From positions 1-43,999 of the forward strand of contig CAMWMN010000009.1 of NCBI GenBank assembly GCA_947175385.1: a stretch of DNA of 43,999 bases. Direction: 5' to 3'. The notes beneath the pieces are model-generated. The model was not told the DNA's origin, searched no databases, and saw only the letters and a program-made list of their open reading frames with translations. Made by a program: the position numbers and the translations under genes. This DNA comes from an uncultured Clostridia bacterium (GTDB taxonomy: Bacteria; Bacillota; Clostridia; Oscillospirales; Ruminococcaceae). Numbering within the stretch: the first letter of the stretch is position 1; every line of letters begins with the position of its first letter. This document shows, piece by piece, positions 32,642-41,687 of this stretch.

Positions 32642-33961
32642 CTACTGCCCGTAATCAATTTGCTCCACTTTGTATTTATCTGGCAAGACCGTTATCAATG
32701 TACCGCCGCGCTGTTCGGTGAGATTTGATATTCCCGCATATGCTATGTAATCAATGGATTTTGAATATATCAAATCAACGCCCTTATATTTTATTCCCAT
32801 ATTGTTCAAATGGTCATGCCCCACGAACACCGCTTCGGTGCTGTTTTTGCTTAAAATCACGTCAAAAAAGCCGCTGTTGTGGTCGGGACAGGAGGTTTTT
32901 TCTCCGTTTTTCCCGAAAAGATACTCTGCCTCGGTACTTCTCGCGTCCAACGCCGCCTTTGCGTCCGCGAATTCCCGAAACGGTATATGCATAAAAACAA
33001 ACGATTTTACCCGCTCGCCATGCTCCTCCGAAACCGCGTCAATTGTGTCGGAATACCATTCTATTTGGTCTTTATGTATGGAATCATAATCGTTTACTGT
33101 AATAGAATCCCGTGCATAGTCGTTTGTGTCCATTAAAAAGACGATACGGTTCAGACTTCCATCGGGATTTTCAAGTCTCAGATACTGATTATATCTTCCG
33201 TAAACCACGGGCTGATGCTCCGCATAGAGCATGGGGCAATTATTGTCCGCCATAAAATGTCTGAAAATACCCTCAAACGATCTCTCATCGTATGTCGCTA
33301 TTGCTTCGGTATCGTGATTGCCATAAACCATTGCCCACGGAATTCCGATGTTGTTCATAAAAGTGCAGAACTGATAAATCGGGTTTAAATTGTTTTTGCT
33401 GAACGTCTTTGTAGGGGACGTATACACCACATCTCCCGTTACTATTATCAAATCGGGGCGGGCGGACTTTATTGTTTCATAGCATGCTTTCAGCGCTTTT
33501 CGATCTAATCCTATAGTCGTTATGCTTGAGCAAATGTGAATGTCCGTAAGCTGAAGGATTCTCAATTCATCGCTCTCGGCGCGGATAGTATAAACGCCGT
33601 TCTCGTGGTTATATGTTACGGTGCTGTTATGGTCGAACACGGAATAATCAAGCGAGTTGATATAACTTTCATTATATTGTACACCATTCTGAATGATTGT
33701 ATTAAAAATGTATACGGTCGCGGCAACCGACAAGAGATTCGCTGTTAACCTCATCCAAAAAAGCACCCGCTCGTTCTTCATTCTTATCATCGGAAGTCCT
33801 ATGATAAGCCGAACCGCGAAATTAAACGCCGCTAAAAGCGGGATAGGATAAAATACAGAAAACGACTGCCAAATTATGCTTAACGCCACATATACGGATA
33901 AAATCAACGCCCAATACACCGTCCATTTTATAATCGTTTTCTTTTTATTTGCGATTTTCAT
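32642..33961 (-). CDS. Membrane-anchored calcineurin-like metallophosphoesterase
   Basis: The 439-residue product has three hydrophobic N-terminal segments (about 12-32, 38-57, 70-90), then a metallophosphoesterase domain with all five blocks: QLTDIHI (D140, H142), TGDVVY (G176-D177), YGNHDTE (214-217), FMHIPFREF and GHDHLNN. The enzyme domain follows the helices and probably lies outside the membrane. Relatives hydrolyse phosphodiesters of lipids, nucleotides or teichoic acids; the substrate is unknown. The ATG at 33961 is preceded by AGGGGG, so an upstream ATG is rejected. Own promoter at 34002-34030. Confidence 0.85.
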   Translation of the reverse strand: MKIANKKKTIIKWTVYWALILSVYVALSIIWQSFSVFYPIPLLAAFNFAVRLIIGLPMIRMKNERVLFWMRLTANLLSVAATVYIFNTIIQNGVQYNESYINSLDYSVFDHNSTVTYNHENGVYTIRAESDELRILQLTDIHICSSITTIGLDRKALKACYETIKSARPDLIIVTGDVVYTSPTKTFSKNNLNPIYQFCTFMNNIGIPWAMVYGNHDTEAIATYDERSFEGIFRHFMADNNCPMLYAEHQPVVYGRYNQYLRLENPDGSLNRIVFLMDTNDYARDSITVNDYDSIHKDQIEWYSDTIDAVSEEHGERVKSFVFMHIPFREFADAKAALDARSTEAEYLFGKNGEKTSCPDHNSGFFDVILSKNSTEAVFVGHDHLNNMGIKYKGVDLIYSKSIDYIAYAGISNLTEQRGGTLITVLPDKYKVEQIDYGQ

Positions 33962-34001
33962 ATTTGTCCCCCTGTTCAAAAATATTGTCGAACTCTTGTA
34001 T

Positions 34002-34030
34002 ATTTTATCACAAACCGTGAAAAATGTCAA
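34002..34030 (-). promoter_or_regulatory. Promoter of the metallophosphoesterase
   Basis: On the minus strand TTGACA (34025-34030) and TAAAAT (34002-34007), spacer 17 bp. Confidence 0.75.
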
Positions 34031-34146
34031 GGAACGCCGCAAAGTCGCCGCGCAGCCCAATGTTGTGCTACAATAGATATTGGACAAACAAGCAAAAAAT
34101 ATTGAGAGATAGAAAAAAATCTGGTAAAATGAAAGTTACCACACCA

Positions 34147-34178
34147 AATCCCCCGCCGAGAAATTACAGCGGGGGATT
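34147..34178 (-). terminator. Terminator of secDF
   Basis: AATCCCCCGC (34147-34156) pairs perfectly with GCGGGGGATT (34169-34178); same stem family as 3506-3530. The T-tract on the minus strand is weak. Confidence 0.65.
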
Positions 34179-34183
34179 GTCTG

Positions 34184-36556
34184 TTATGCTTTTGCGGGCT
34201 TGGCGGATTTTGCCGCTTTCTTGCTGCTCTTGCGCTCCTGCCACCAGATCCACAGCGGACCTGCAAGGCAGAGGGAGGAGTAGAATCCGACAATCATACC
34301 GATTGCAAGCGGAATCGCAAACGAGAGAATCGAGGTAACACCCATCATCGTGCACACAACCGCTATCGAAATCATTGCGGTAACGGTGGTCGCGGTGGTG
34401 ATGATAGAACGCGAGAGCGTCTGATTAATGGAAAGATTAACAAGCTCTCTGTCGGACTGCTTGCCGCCGAGTTTAGCGCGGTTCTCACGCAAGCGGTCAT
34501 AAATGATAATTGTGTTGTTGATCGAGTAGCCCAACAACGTCAGGATAACCGCCATAAAGTTGGAATCCAACGACATTCCGCAGAATACATACACCGCGTA
34601 GGTAAGGATCACATCGTGTAGCAGACAGCATATCGCGATGATACCCGCGCTCCAGCCGCCGATTTTCTTGAATCTGAACGCAATATAGATTACCAACAGC
34701 ACAAATGCCGCCGCAACCGCGATAACGCACGAAATCAAGAACTGCGAACCCGCCGAGGCGGAAACGTTGGTGGTGTCCATATTTTCAATTTTGTTGTCGG
34801 GATATGCCTTTTCAAGCTCATTTGATACATTTAACAGCATATCCTCGTCCATCTTCTCATCAGCCGCAAAGGATATCACGATCGTTTTCAGACTTCCTGT
34901 AAAGCTCGTTCCCGTGGTAACGGTCGCGCGGGGAGTTCCGAGAGCCTCCACCGTGGACTTGATGTCATTGGTGTTTACCTCGCCCTCATACGAGTAGGTG
35001 ATGATCGTTCCGCCCTTGAAACGGATATCCACATTCACGCCCAGCACGAACGAGAAAATCACCGTCAGCGCGATTGCCGCCGCGGAAATGATAACGAAAA
35101 TCTTCCGCTTTCCAACGAAATCAACATTGGTTTTCGCCTTTACATCGATGGTGTGAACAGTGCCCTTGCCCGTTTCAACATCTGCGGGAAGGTCTTTCTT
35201 GGATACCCCGAAGAACGAGGGCTTTCTGAAACACTTGAACTTGGAGAGCGAAACCGTCATCAGACGCGTTGCCCAGCAAGCCATAATGAAGTTCATAATT
35301 ACGCCCGCCAACAGCGTGTAACCGAACGAGTAAACCGTACCCTCGGTAGACGCGCCGAACCATGTTCCGAACACAGCCATCAAGATAAGAGCCACGATGA
35401 TTACCGTGAGGTTAGAGTCGAGAATCGCCGTAAATCCGCGCGCGAAGCCGTTCTTAACCGCGCCGTCAATGGTGCGTCCCGATTTCAGCTCCTCTTTAAT
35501 TCTCTCTGCTGAGATTACGTTTGCGTCTACACCCATACCGATAGAGAGGATAATACCCGCGATACCCGGCAGCGTCAGCGAGGACGCGTTGTTAAATCCA
35601 AAGAATCCCGTGATCGCCGCGAACATACCTGCGACTTGTCCGGTAAGCGCGATAACCGCCACAAATCCCGGCAGACGGTAGTAAACGATCATAAAAATCG
35701 CGATAAGACCAAACGCGATGAGTCCCGCGAGAGCCATTGCGTCACGCGCGCCGATACCCAAAATAGGGGAGATGGTGGAAAGGCTCTTCTGTTCGAGCTT
35801 GAACGGCAGAGCGCCTCCGTTTATCTTGTCCGCAAGAGCTCTTGCCTCTTCAACGGTAAAGCTGCCCGAAATCTGGCACGAGCCGTCCGTAATCGCGGTG
35901 CTTACATTCGGATAGCTTATGCACACATCGTCCATCCAGATAGAAATGGGCTGACCGACAAGGCGCGTTGTCGCCTCGGCGAAAGCGTCTTTTCCCGACT
36001 CCTTGAACTCAAGACTTACGATATATTGACCTTCCTGTTGGTCATACTTAGCCTCAGCCTTTTCGACATCGGCGCCGGTAAGGATAATCTTGTCCTTGGT
36101 TTCGTCGACCGGCAAACCGTTTTCGTCAACTTTGTGAAGCTCGCGAAACGTCAGCAGCGCGGTTTCGCCGATCTCCTTGACCGCCTGCTCGGGGTCAAAC
36201 GACGCGTCGCCGCTCTGCCACGGGAACTGCACGATTATCGCGTTTGTCGCGCTGTCAACATACACCTCGTAGTCGTTGATATTTTTATTGACCAGACGCG
36301 TTTCGATTATCGACTTTGCCGCGTTAAGGTCGTTTTCGGTAATGTTGTGCTCTGCTGCATAGTCTGCGGGCACGCCGAACGTAACGTTTACGCCGCCGCG
36401 AATATCTATTCCCCATCTGATGTCGTCTATTCCCCAGATATACGATGTCTTGATGTCGCCCTTATAGCTAGCCACGCCCATTGTGGACAGCAGCGTGAAT
36501 ATTATAATAAGGAAAAAGACAACGAAGAAGACGGGTTTTCTGATTTTGCTCTTCAA
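34184..36556 (-). CDS. secDF: Protein translocase SecDF (fused)
   Basis: SecDF uses proton flow to pull secreted proteins across the membrane. The 790-residue product is a SecD-SecF fusion with 12 membrane helices. SecD features are GIDIRGGVNVTFG, the large extracytoplasmic domain (about 60-260) and GMGVDANVISAERIKEE; SecF features are VDIRFKGGTIITY and GYSINNTIIIYDRLREN. The start appears to be TTG at 36556, with CGGAGTG about 8 bp upstream. Consensus promoter at 36625-36653; the C-terminus is Lys/Ala-rich. Confidence 0.95.
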   Translation of the reverse strand: MKSKIRKPVFFVVFFLIIIFTLLSTMGVASYKGDIKTSYIWGIDDIRWGIDIRGGVNVTFGVPADYAAEHNITENDLNAAKSIIETRLVNKNINDYEVYVDSATNAIIVQFPWQSGDASFDPEQAVKEIGETALLTFRELHKVDENGLPVDETKDKIILTGADVEKAEAKYDQQEGQYIVSLEFKESGKDAFAEATTRLVGQPISIWMDDVCISYPNVSTAITDGSCQISGSFTVEEARALADKINGGALPFKLEQKSLSTISPILGIGARDAMALAGLIAFGLIAIFMIVYYRLPGFVAVIALTGQVAGMFAAITGFFGFNNASSLTLPGIAGIILSIGMGVDANVISAERIKEELKSGRTIDGAVKNGFARGFTAILDSNLTVIIVALILMAVFGTWFGASTEGTVYSFGYTLLAGVIMNFIMACWATRLMTVSLSKFKCFRKPSFFGVSKKDLPADVETGKGTVHTIDVKAKTNVDFVGKRKIFVIISAAAIALTVIFSFVLGVNVDIRFKGGTIITYSYEGEVNTNDIKSTVEALGTPRATVTTGTSFTGSLKTIVISFAADEKMDEDMLLNVSNELEKAYPDNKIENMDTTNVSASAGSQFLISCVIAVAAAFVLLVIYIAFRFKKIGGWSAGIIAICCLLHDVILTYAVYVFCGMSLDSNFMAVILTLLGYSINNTIIIYDRLRENRAKLGGKQSDRELVNLSINQTLSRSIITTATTVTAMISIAVVCTMMGVTSILSFAIPLAIGMIVGFYSSLCLAGPLWIWWQERKSSKKAAKSAKPAKA

Positions 36557-36624
36557 ATGTATTCACTCCGTTTCCGATTTTTAGAATCCTCAGCCTGTAA
36601 CCTTTTACAGCCTGTTATCTTTCT

Positions 36625-36653
36625 ATTATACTACAAAAAACAGGATTAGTCAA
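36625..36653 (-). promoter_or_regulatory. Promoter of secDF
   Basis: On the minus strand TTGACT (36648-36653) and TATAAT (36625-36630), spacer 17 bp. Confidence 0.75.
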
Positions 36654-36694
36654 GTATTATTTGGTGAAAATTAAGGAATATTTTACAAGGGTAC

Positions 36695-36723
36695 TTGAAA
36701 ACGCAAGTAATATGTGGTATAAT
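36695..36723 (+). promoter_or_regulatory. Promoter of the DUF2339 gene
   Basis: TTGAAA (36695-36700) and TATAAT (36718-36723), spacer 17 bp. The leader is about 285 nt. Confidence 0.75.
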
Positions 36724-36797
36724 TATAGTGAAAATGTATGGCAGAACCCAAAGTCGCACTTTTGAGTGAAAGCTCGGACAACAGTCAGGGGAGCAGT

Positions 36798-36986
36798 GCA
36801 AATTCAAAACGCGCCTGTCGCCCCAAAAGGCGGCTTCCTTGCCGCCTTTTGGGGCGACCAAATGACCGCAAGCGGTCACACTCGCAAACATCCTGTTTGC
36901 GAGTGGCACGGTTCACGCGCAAAGTGAACCGGGTTGCTCAGCGAACATAGGTGAGCGTAAGCTTGTCTGTGTGGTTTTGAATTTGC
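36798..36986 (+). promoter_or_regulatory. Structured leader element, five hairpins inside a 13 bp closing stem
   Basis: GCAAATTCAAAAC (36798-36810) pairs perfectly with GTTTTGAATTTGC (36974-36986). Inside lie: an 18 bp hairpin (36817-36834 with 36841-36858), GACCGC/GCGGTC (36864-36877), an 11 bp hairpin (36879-36889 with 36895-36905), an 8 bp hairpin (36909-36916 with 36924-36931) and GCTCA/TGAGC (36936-36956). TATTTAAGATTAAGGAG follows, with the ribosome site. Other copies are at 16912-16977 and 39190-39301. Confidence 0.7.
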
Positions 36987-37013
36987 TATTTAAGATTAAG
37001 GAGCTATTATATT

Positions 37014-39017
37014 ATGAACTATCCCAACAACCCCAACAATCAAAACAATGTTTCCGGAAAGGAGCTTTTTGTAGGGCTGAACGTATTGTCGAAAATCGGC
37101 GTGATTTTCCTTATTCTGGGAGTTATCGCGTTTTCGGCGGCTTCCAAGGGCTATATTCCCGAATGGGTGCGGCTGACACTGGTGTTCGCAGTGGGCGTGA
37201 TCATGCTAGTCGTCGGGGAGCTGTTTTACCGCAAGGGAAGTTCCAAAATCTTTTCGTTGGCGTTGATTTATGGGGGTATGGCGGAGCTGTTTATAAGTTC
37301 GCTTATCGGATATTACGGGTTCCCGGTTTTCGGAGAGTTTGCCGTTTTGGGAACATTCCTTGGTGCGTCAATTGTTGGATTTGCACTCTCCGAAAGGTAT
37401 AGATCCCAGTTTCTGTCAGTACTTACGGTTATCGCCTCGATCATTCCTTTCTTTATGTTTTATGTGAAACACGGATTTGTGTACTTCTTCGCGGCGGCGA
37501 TTATTATGGGCGTACATTGCGCAAACGCCGTGATCGCGCGGAAAAAGCGTTACAACGTTTCGTTCGTCACGGGAATTATTTTGCTGATCACACAGGTTCC
37601 GATGCTTTGCGACTTGCTCAAACAAAATCTCAATTTCAATGAAAGGGAGCTGTGGACGATTCAGCTCTTTCCGGTGATTTTTGCGGCATTCGGAGCGTTT
37701 ATCTACACCGCCGGGGCGATTCTGAACGCGATTCAGAACGGCGGAAAAGCAAGCGAGTTGGATCTGACCGGCGCGGCGATAACCCAAGTGGTTGCGATGA
37801 TGTATTCGTGGAATTACATCGGCGGAATCGCCGACGGAATCGTTATGTTCGTGTTGGCGATATTTTACGCTCTGGCGGCGGCTTGCTTTATACTTAGGTT
37901 CGGCGGCAAGATGGAACTTCGCGCAGCCGCAGCTAAGTCGGCGGCAAGGGGTAAGAATAACTTTGCCAATCTGCTGCTGAATCTGGCCCTTATTGCGGCT
38001 GTTTCAGGAATATTCCTTTCAATGCGTGCGGGATATATTCGGTACATCGCGCTGCATTTGTTCGCGGCGGCAATATTCACAATGGGAGCGTTTTTTGAAA
38101 GCAAGCTGCCGCGCGTTTGGGGAGTCGCGCTGTTGGTGCTGTCGGAGGTAATGTTTCGGTCGCTGTACGCGCGGTATGAGGGCATAGGAATGAAGCTGTT
38201 CATAACGATCGTGAATATCGTTATATGGCTTGCTATTCTGATTCCGTTTGTCGCACGCAAAAAGCACAATGCAACGCTGTTCCGTATATATACCGCGCTG
38301 GCGGTGTTTAACGCGGGATTTCTCGGCGCGAGTGTAATTGTCACGAATGTTGTTCCGGCTCTGGAGGTTTTTTCCATATGGGAGGACAAGGCGGGGCAGG
38401 CGGCATTTGCGGCGATGTGCGCCGCCGTGCTGTGGATGTTGGTTGGATTTATTTTCGGTAAGCTGAAATATATGAAAACTGCGGGAATCGTTCTCTCGAT
38501 TATCAGCTATGTAATCGGACTGCTTTACCTGATGGGTTCGTCAATCGCGGGCGCGGCAAGCCGTAATTACGGGAACTCTGCAGGACTTGTGATGATTATT
38601 GTGACGATTATAATAAACGCTGTTTCGGTACTCGCGGTGTTGGATATTACGCTGCAAATACGCGAACGCGCGCCGAGGTTCGCCAAAGCGGTTGGGCTTG
38701 TCGTTTCGGGATACGCGCTGATTGTGCTTACATCGGTGCTTGGCACAAACGATTTCGTCAAGTTTACCAGCTTTATAATAAGTATAATCTACATTGTCAC
38801 GGCGGCACTGTGGATCGTTATCGGATTCAAGCGCAAAAACACCATTCTGCGCAGGTTCGGGCTGGCATTGGCGCTGCTTTCCTCCACAAAGCTGTTTTTG
38901 TTCGATTTCAGAGGAATTAACCCTATGGGCAAGACGCTCTTGTTTATCGGTTTCGCACTGACGCTGCTGGGAATTTCGTACGGTTACGGTATCGCCGAAA
39001 AATCCTTGAAAAAGTAG
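37014..39017 (+). CDS. DUF2339 polytopic membrane protein
   Basis: The 667-residue product has an Asn/Pro-rich N-terminus (NYPNNPNNQNN) and then about 18-20 hydrophobic helices to the end. ELFVGLNVLSKIGVIFLILG near the start, and a run of short cytoplasmic RKK loops, match the DUF2339 family, large membrane proteins of unknown function found in Clostridia and Bacteroidetes. No soluble domain or known catalytic motif. AAGGAG (36998-37003) precedes the ATG by 10 bp. Expressed from its own promoter through the structured leader. Confidence 0.8.
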   Translation: MNYPNNPNNQNNVSGKELFVGLNVLSKIGVIFLILGVIAFSAASKGYIPEWVRLTLVFAVGVIMLVVGELFYRKGSSKIFSLALIYGGMAELFISSLIGYYGFPVFGEFAVLGTFLGASIVGFALSERYRSQFLSVLTVIASIIPFFMFYVKHGFVYFFAAAIIMGVHCANAVIARKKRYNVSFVTGIILLITQVPMLCDLLKQNLNFNERELWTIQLFPVIFAAFGAFIYTAGAILNAIQNGGKASELDLTGAAITQVVAMMYSWNYIGGIADGIVMFVLAIFYALAAACFILRFGGKMELRAAAAKSAARGKNNFANLLLNLALIAAVSGIFLSMRAGYIRYIALHLFAAAIFTMGAFFESKLPRVWGVALLVLSEVMFRSLYARYEGIGMKLFITIVNIVIWLAILIPFVARKKHNATLFRIYTALAVFNAGFLGASVIVTNVVPALEVFSIWEDKAGQAAFAAMCAAVLWMLVGFIFGKLKYMKTAGIVLSIISYVIGLLYLMGSSIAGAASRNYGNSAGLVMIIVTIIINAVSVLAVLDITLQIRERAPRFAKAVGLVVSGYALIVLTSVLGTNDFVKFTSFIISIIYIVTAALWIVIGFKRKNTILRRFGLALALLSSTKLFLFDFRGINPMGKTLLFIGFALTLLGISYGYGIAEKSLKK

Positions 39018-39046
39018 TTGACAACAAAGGGAAAAAGTGCTACAAT
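39018..39046 (+). promoter_or_regulatory. Promoter of the ilvE operon
   Basis: TTGACA (39018-39023) and TACAAT (39041-39046), spacer 17 bp, giving a leader of about 270 nt. Confidence 0.75.
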
Positions 39047-39189
39047 AAAAGTTGTTAGAGAGTAGTAGTTATTTGGGTTATAACACTAATCCGCTGTTCG
39101 GGGTGAAGTTATGGTGCATTATCCCACATCAACCTATCGGAGTGAAATCTTAGCGCGGTATAACTCAAAACAACAAACCCGCAACTAGT

Positions 39190-39301
39190 GCAAATCCGAA
39201 ATACGAGTGAGGCACAACACCACAAAGTGGTGTTGTGGCTCGCTCGGCAAGCGCAGATGAAATCCGCAAAGCGGATTTCATCTGCGCGGTTTCGGATTTG
39301 C
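39190..39301 (+). promoter_or_regulatory. Structured leader element before ilvE
   Basis: GCAAATCCGAAA (39190-39201) pairs perfectly with TTTCGGATTTGC (39290-39301). Inside are ACAACACCAC-AAA-GTGGTGTTGT (39214-39236), extended by CGAGTGAG (39204-39211) with CTCGCTCG (39239-39246), and a perfect 17 bp hairpin with AAA loop (39251-39267 with 39271-39287). TATTAAAAATAAGGAG and the ilvE start follow. The first part of the leader (39053-39189) shows no T-box or other family I know. Confidence 0.7.
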
Positions 39302-39323
39302 TATTAAAAATAAGGAGAAGATT

Positions 39324-40388
39324 ATGGAAATCAGAATTGAAAAGACAACAACACCAAAGGAAAAGCCCATCGATGAAAGCAAGCTGGGTTTTGGTCACGT
39401 ATTCACGGATCATATGTTCGTGATGAACTATGACGCGGGACAGGGTTGGCATGACGCGAGAATCGTGCCTTACGGCGAGATTTCGCTGTCTCCGGCGGCT
39501 ATGTGCCTGCACTACGGTCAGGAGATTTTTGAGGGACTCAAGGCTTACCGCACATCGGACGGCTCTGTTCAGCTTTTCAGACCAGACGAGAACTTCAAGA
39601 GAATGAACGTTTCTGCGGAAAGAATGGTAATCCCACCGATTGACGAGGAATTTGTTCTCAAAGCGTTGAAACAGCTTGTTGAGATGGAAAAGGACTGGGT
39701 TCCGCATTCCGAGGGAACCTCTCTGTACATTCGTCCGTTTATCTTCGCGGTTGACCCGTATGTCGGCGTAAAGCCCGCAGATCACTATCTGTTTATGATT
39801 ATTCTCTCTCCGTCGGGAGCGTATTATTCCACGGGCTTGAACCCCGTAAAGATTTACGTTGAGGAGAAGTATGTAAGAGCAGTAAGAGGTGGCACGGGCT
39901 TTGCCAAGACCGCCGCGAACTACGCAATCTCCCTTAAGGGACAAGACGAGGCTCACAATCAGGACTACGAACAGGTTCTCTGGCTGGACGGTGTGGAGCA
40001 GAAATACATTGAGGAAGTCGGCTCGATGAACATATTCTTCGTGATTGACGGAGAGGTCATCACTCCCGAACTTACAGGCTCGGTTCTGCCTGGAATCACG
40101 AGAAAGTCCGCAATTGAAATCTGCCGCAAGAAAGGCTTCAAGGTTACCGAACGCAGAATCACCATTGAAGAGGTCGCCAAGGCATACGACGAGGGCAAGC
40201 TGGACGAGGTATTCGGCACGGGTACTGCGGCGGTTATCTCCCCGGTTGGACACCTCAAGTGGGGCGACAAGATTATGGAAATCAACAACAATCAAATCGG
40301 AAAGATTTCTCATATGCTGTACGAAACCCTTACCGGTATTCAGTGGGGCACTCTCCCCGATGAGTTCGGCTGGATCGTGAAGATCTGA
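39324..40388 (+). CDS. ilvE: Branched-chain amino acid aminotransferase
   Basis: IlvE swaps amino groups between glutamate and the branched-chain keto acids, with PLP. The 354-residue class IV aminotransferase has [20 protein letters not shown] (57-76), [12 protein letters not shown], the PLP lysine in [13 protein letters not shown] (Lys195), [19 protein letters not shown] and [12 protein letters not shown]. The AAGGAG ribosome site is 8 bp before the ATG. It is the first gene of an operon with four small genes and possibly glyQS. The long leader suggests regulation, perhaps by amino acid level, but no known switch is recognised. Confidence 0.95.
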   Translation: MEIRIEKTTTPKEKPIDESKLGFGHVFTDHMFVMNYDAGQGWHDARIVPYGEISLSPAAMCLHYGQEIFEGLKAYRTSDGSVQLFRPDENFKRMNVSAERMVIPPIDEEFVLKALKQLVEMEKDWVPHSEGTSLYIRPFIFAVDPYVGVKPADHYLFMIILSPSGAYYSTGLNPVKIYVEEKYVRAVRGGTGFAKTAANYAISLKGQDEAHNQDYEQVLWLDGVEQKYIEEVGSMNIFFVIDGEVITPELTGSVLPGITRKSAIEICRKKGFKVTERRITIEEVAKAYDEGKLDEVFGTGTAAVISPVGHLKWGDKIMEINNNQIGKISHMLYETLTGIQWGTLPDEFGWIVKI

Positions 40389-40612
40389 TGGACGGCAAAC
40401 AGATTTACAATCAAATTCTGCGAATTTTCGCGGAGATTCTTCAAACGATTACCGGCAGGTATGTAATGAACGACTTGACGATTCCCGCGGAGGTTCTGGC
40501 ATTAAAGGACGAGGCTTGCCATATCACATCAAAAGCCGCCGATGAACATAATCCCAATACCCTCGCGGAATATGAGCGGCGGTTGTCTGAGATTAGAAGT
40601 GCTTTGAAATGA
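40388..40612 (+). CDS. Small protein of unknown function
   Basis: The 74-residue product starts [20 protein letters not shown] and ends in a charged helix (LAEYERRLSEIRSALK); it is likely all-helical and cytoplasmic. The ATG overlaps the ilvE stop (TGATG), so translation is coupled, with no strong ribosome site. Its own stop overlaps the next start (ATGA). I see no family. Confidence 0.55.
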   Translation: MDGKQIYNQILRIFAEILQTITGRYVMNDLTIPAEVLALKDEACHITSKAADEHNPNTLAEYERRLSEIRSALK

Positions 40613-41083
40613 TAAAACGAATTACGGCGATGATAATCGCGGTAATAATTCCGATTGTGCTTTTAAGCGGCTGCGGCAAAAGTCTTACTGTTGAGGAATA
40701 CAAAGACGAGCTTCAAAGCAAATGGCGGGATTACGCTTCCGCACAAAATGGCAATAGTATCCGATATGCAGTCATTTGATGAAAGCGGAACAATTCCCGC
40801 CGAATTTGACAAACATTGTGCGGATTTTGAGGACGCGATGAAAAGCTTTGAAAAAATAAACCCGCCGTCTGATTATAAAGAAAAGCACAAGCAGCTTGTG
40901 AAATCCCTTGATAAGGAGCGCGATTGGCTTGCTGCCATACGGGAACATGCGGCGGCGACAAGTCCTCAAGAAATCGAACAAGCCGAACAAAAGATTCAAG
41001 ACACCGCAGACTACGAAAACAGCTTTCCATATCACTGGTTTCAGATAATTTTGGAGTTGGAAAAGGAAGTCGGTGGCAACTAA
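40609..41083 (+). pseudogene. Lipoprotein gene split by a 1-nt frameshift
   Basis: The first frame (40609-40779) reads MIKRITAMIIAVIIPIVLLS, then GCGKS, a lipoprotein signal with lipobox LLSGC, then KSLTVEEYKDELQSKW and stops after 56 residues. The helical, Lys/Glu-rich continuation (MAIVSDMQSFDESG... to KEVGGN) is in the next frame. Removing one A from AAAA at 40745-40748 joins them into one lipoprotein of about 157 residues. The start overlaps the previous stop (ATGA), showing that this was a coupled gene. The product is unknown; its helical part recalls substrate-contact or stalk regions. Confidence 0.7.
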
Positions 41084-41084
41084 T

Positions 41085-41642
41085 ATGAGCAGTTCAACAA
41101 AAAGCCGCAAGCCGATTGTGATAGGCTCGGGATTTGTTACCGCGGCGGTTATTGTTTTCGCGCTGTTCTCGGTGCTTATGACATCACATCACGTTAGTGA
41201 ATCCGAACGATACAGCGAGCAGTACAAAAAGGCGAACCTTTCGGTTATGTTCTGCGTGACGACAGTTTTGAACGGCACTTCCTCCGAGGGATTAAGCTAT
41301 GTAACGTTGAACAGGTATAACGCGCTGAAAAGCATTGAACAGTCCCGCGAAGCGGTGGAATATTTCGCAAAGATACACCCGCCGTTAAGGCTCAGTTCGG
41401 CAATTGGCTTGGTACGGGACGCGGCGGATTCCGAGCGCGCTTTTCTGGACGCGGCTGAAAAGCTGTTCCGCGCCGAAACAGAATCACAGCTTGCAGACGG
41501 AATTTCCGCCGTAAAACAATCGAGTGTCGGTAAGACCTCCGAATATGGGTTTTCAAACTCGGTCGCGAAATTTGTGGAACAGTTAGATGAATATGCCAAT
41601 CAGCGTTACAGAGATGGTGGCAATTTCTTCATTTGGCTGTGA
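41085..41642 (+). CDS. Membrane-anchored helical protein, first of two paralogues
   Basis: The 185-residue product has a basic N-terminus (SSSTKSRKP), one membrane helix (about 11-33) and a mainly helical outer domain. It aligns with the next gene over its length, sharing YNALKSIEQSREAVEYFA / NDALKYIEQSREAVDYFA, NPPRRLSS-type HPPLRLSS, AEKLFRAETESQL and a C-terminal FxWL. The helical bundle could be a small ligand-binding or structural domain. The start at 41085 is just after the lipoprotein stop. Function unknown. Confidence 0.65.
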   Translation: MSSSTKSRKPIVIGSGFVTAAVIVFALFSVLMTSHHVSESERYSEQYKKANLSVMFCVTTVLNGTSSEGLSYVTLNRYNALKSIEQSREAVEYFAKIHPPLRLSSAIGLVRDAADSERAFLDAAEKLFRAETESQLADGISAVKQSSVGKTSEYGFSNSVAKFVEQLDEYANQRYRDGGNFFIWL

Positions 41643-41687
41643 ACAAATCGGCGCGTTTTGGACTTGCCATGATAAGGAGATGATTCA

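Noticed and set aside
39053-39323. T-box riboswitch before ilvE
   Set aside because: The conserved T-box sequence (AGGGTGGNACCGCG) is absent and no terminator/antiterminator pair fits; the nearest GAGTG...GCGCGG words are not enough.
39165-40313. 382-codon minus-strand frame across ilvE
   Set aside because: Antisense to a clear aminotransferase and runs into the structured leader; no ribosome site.
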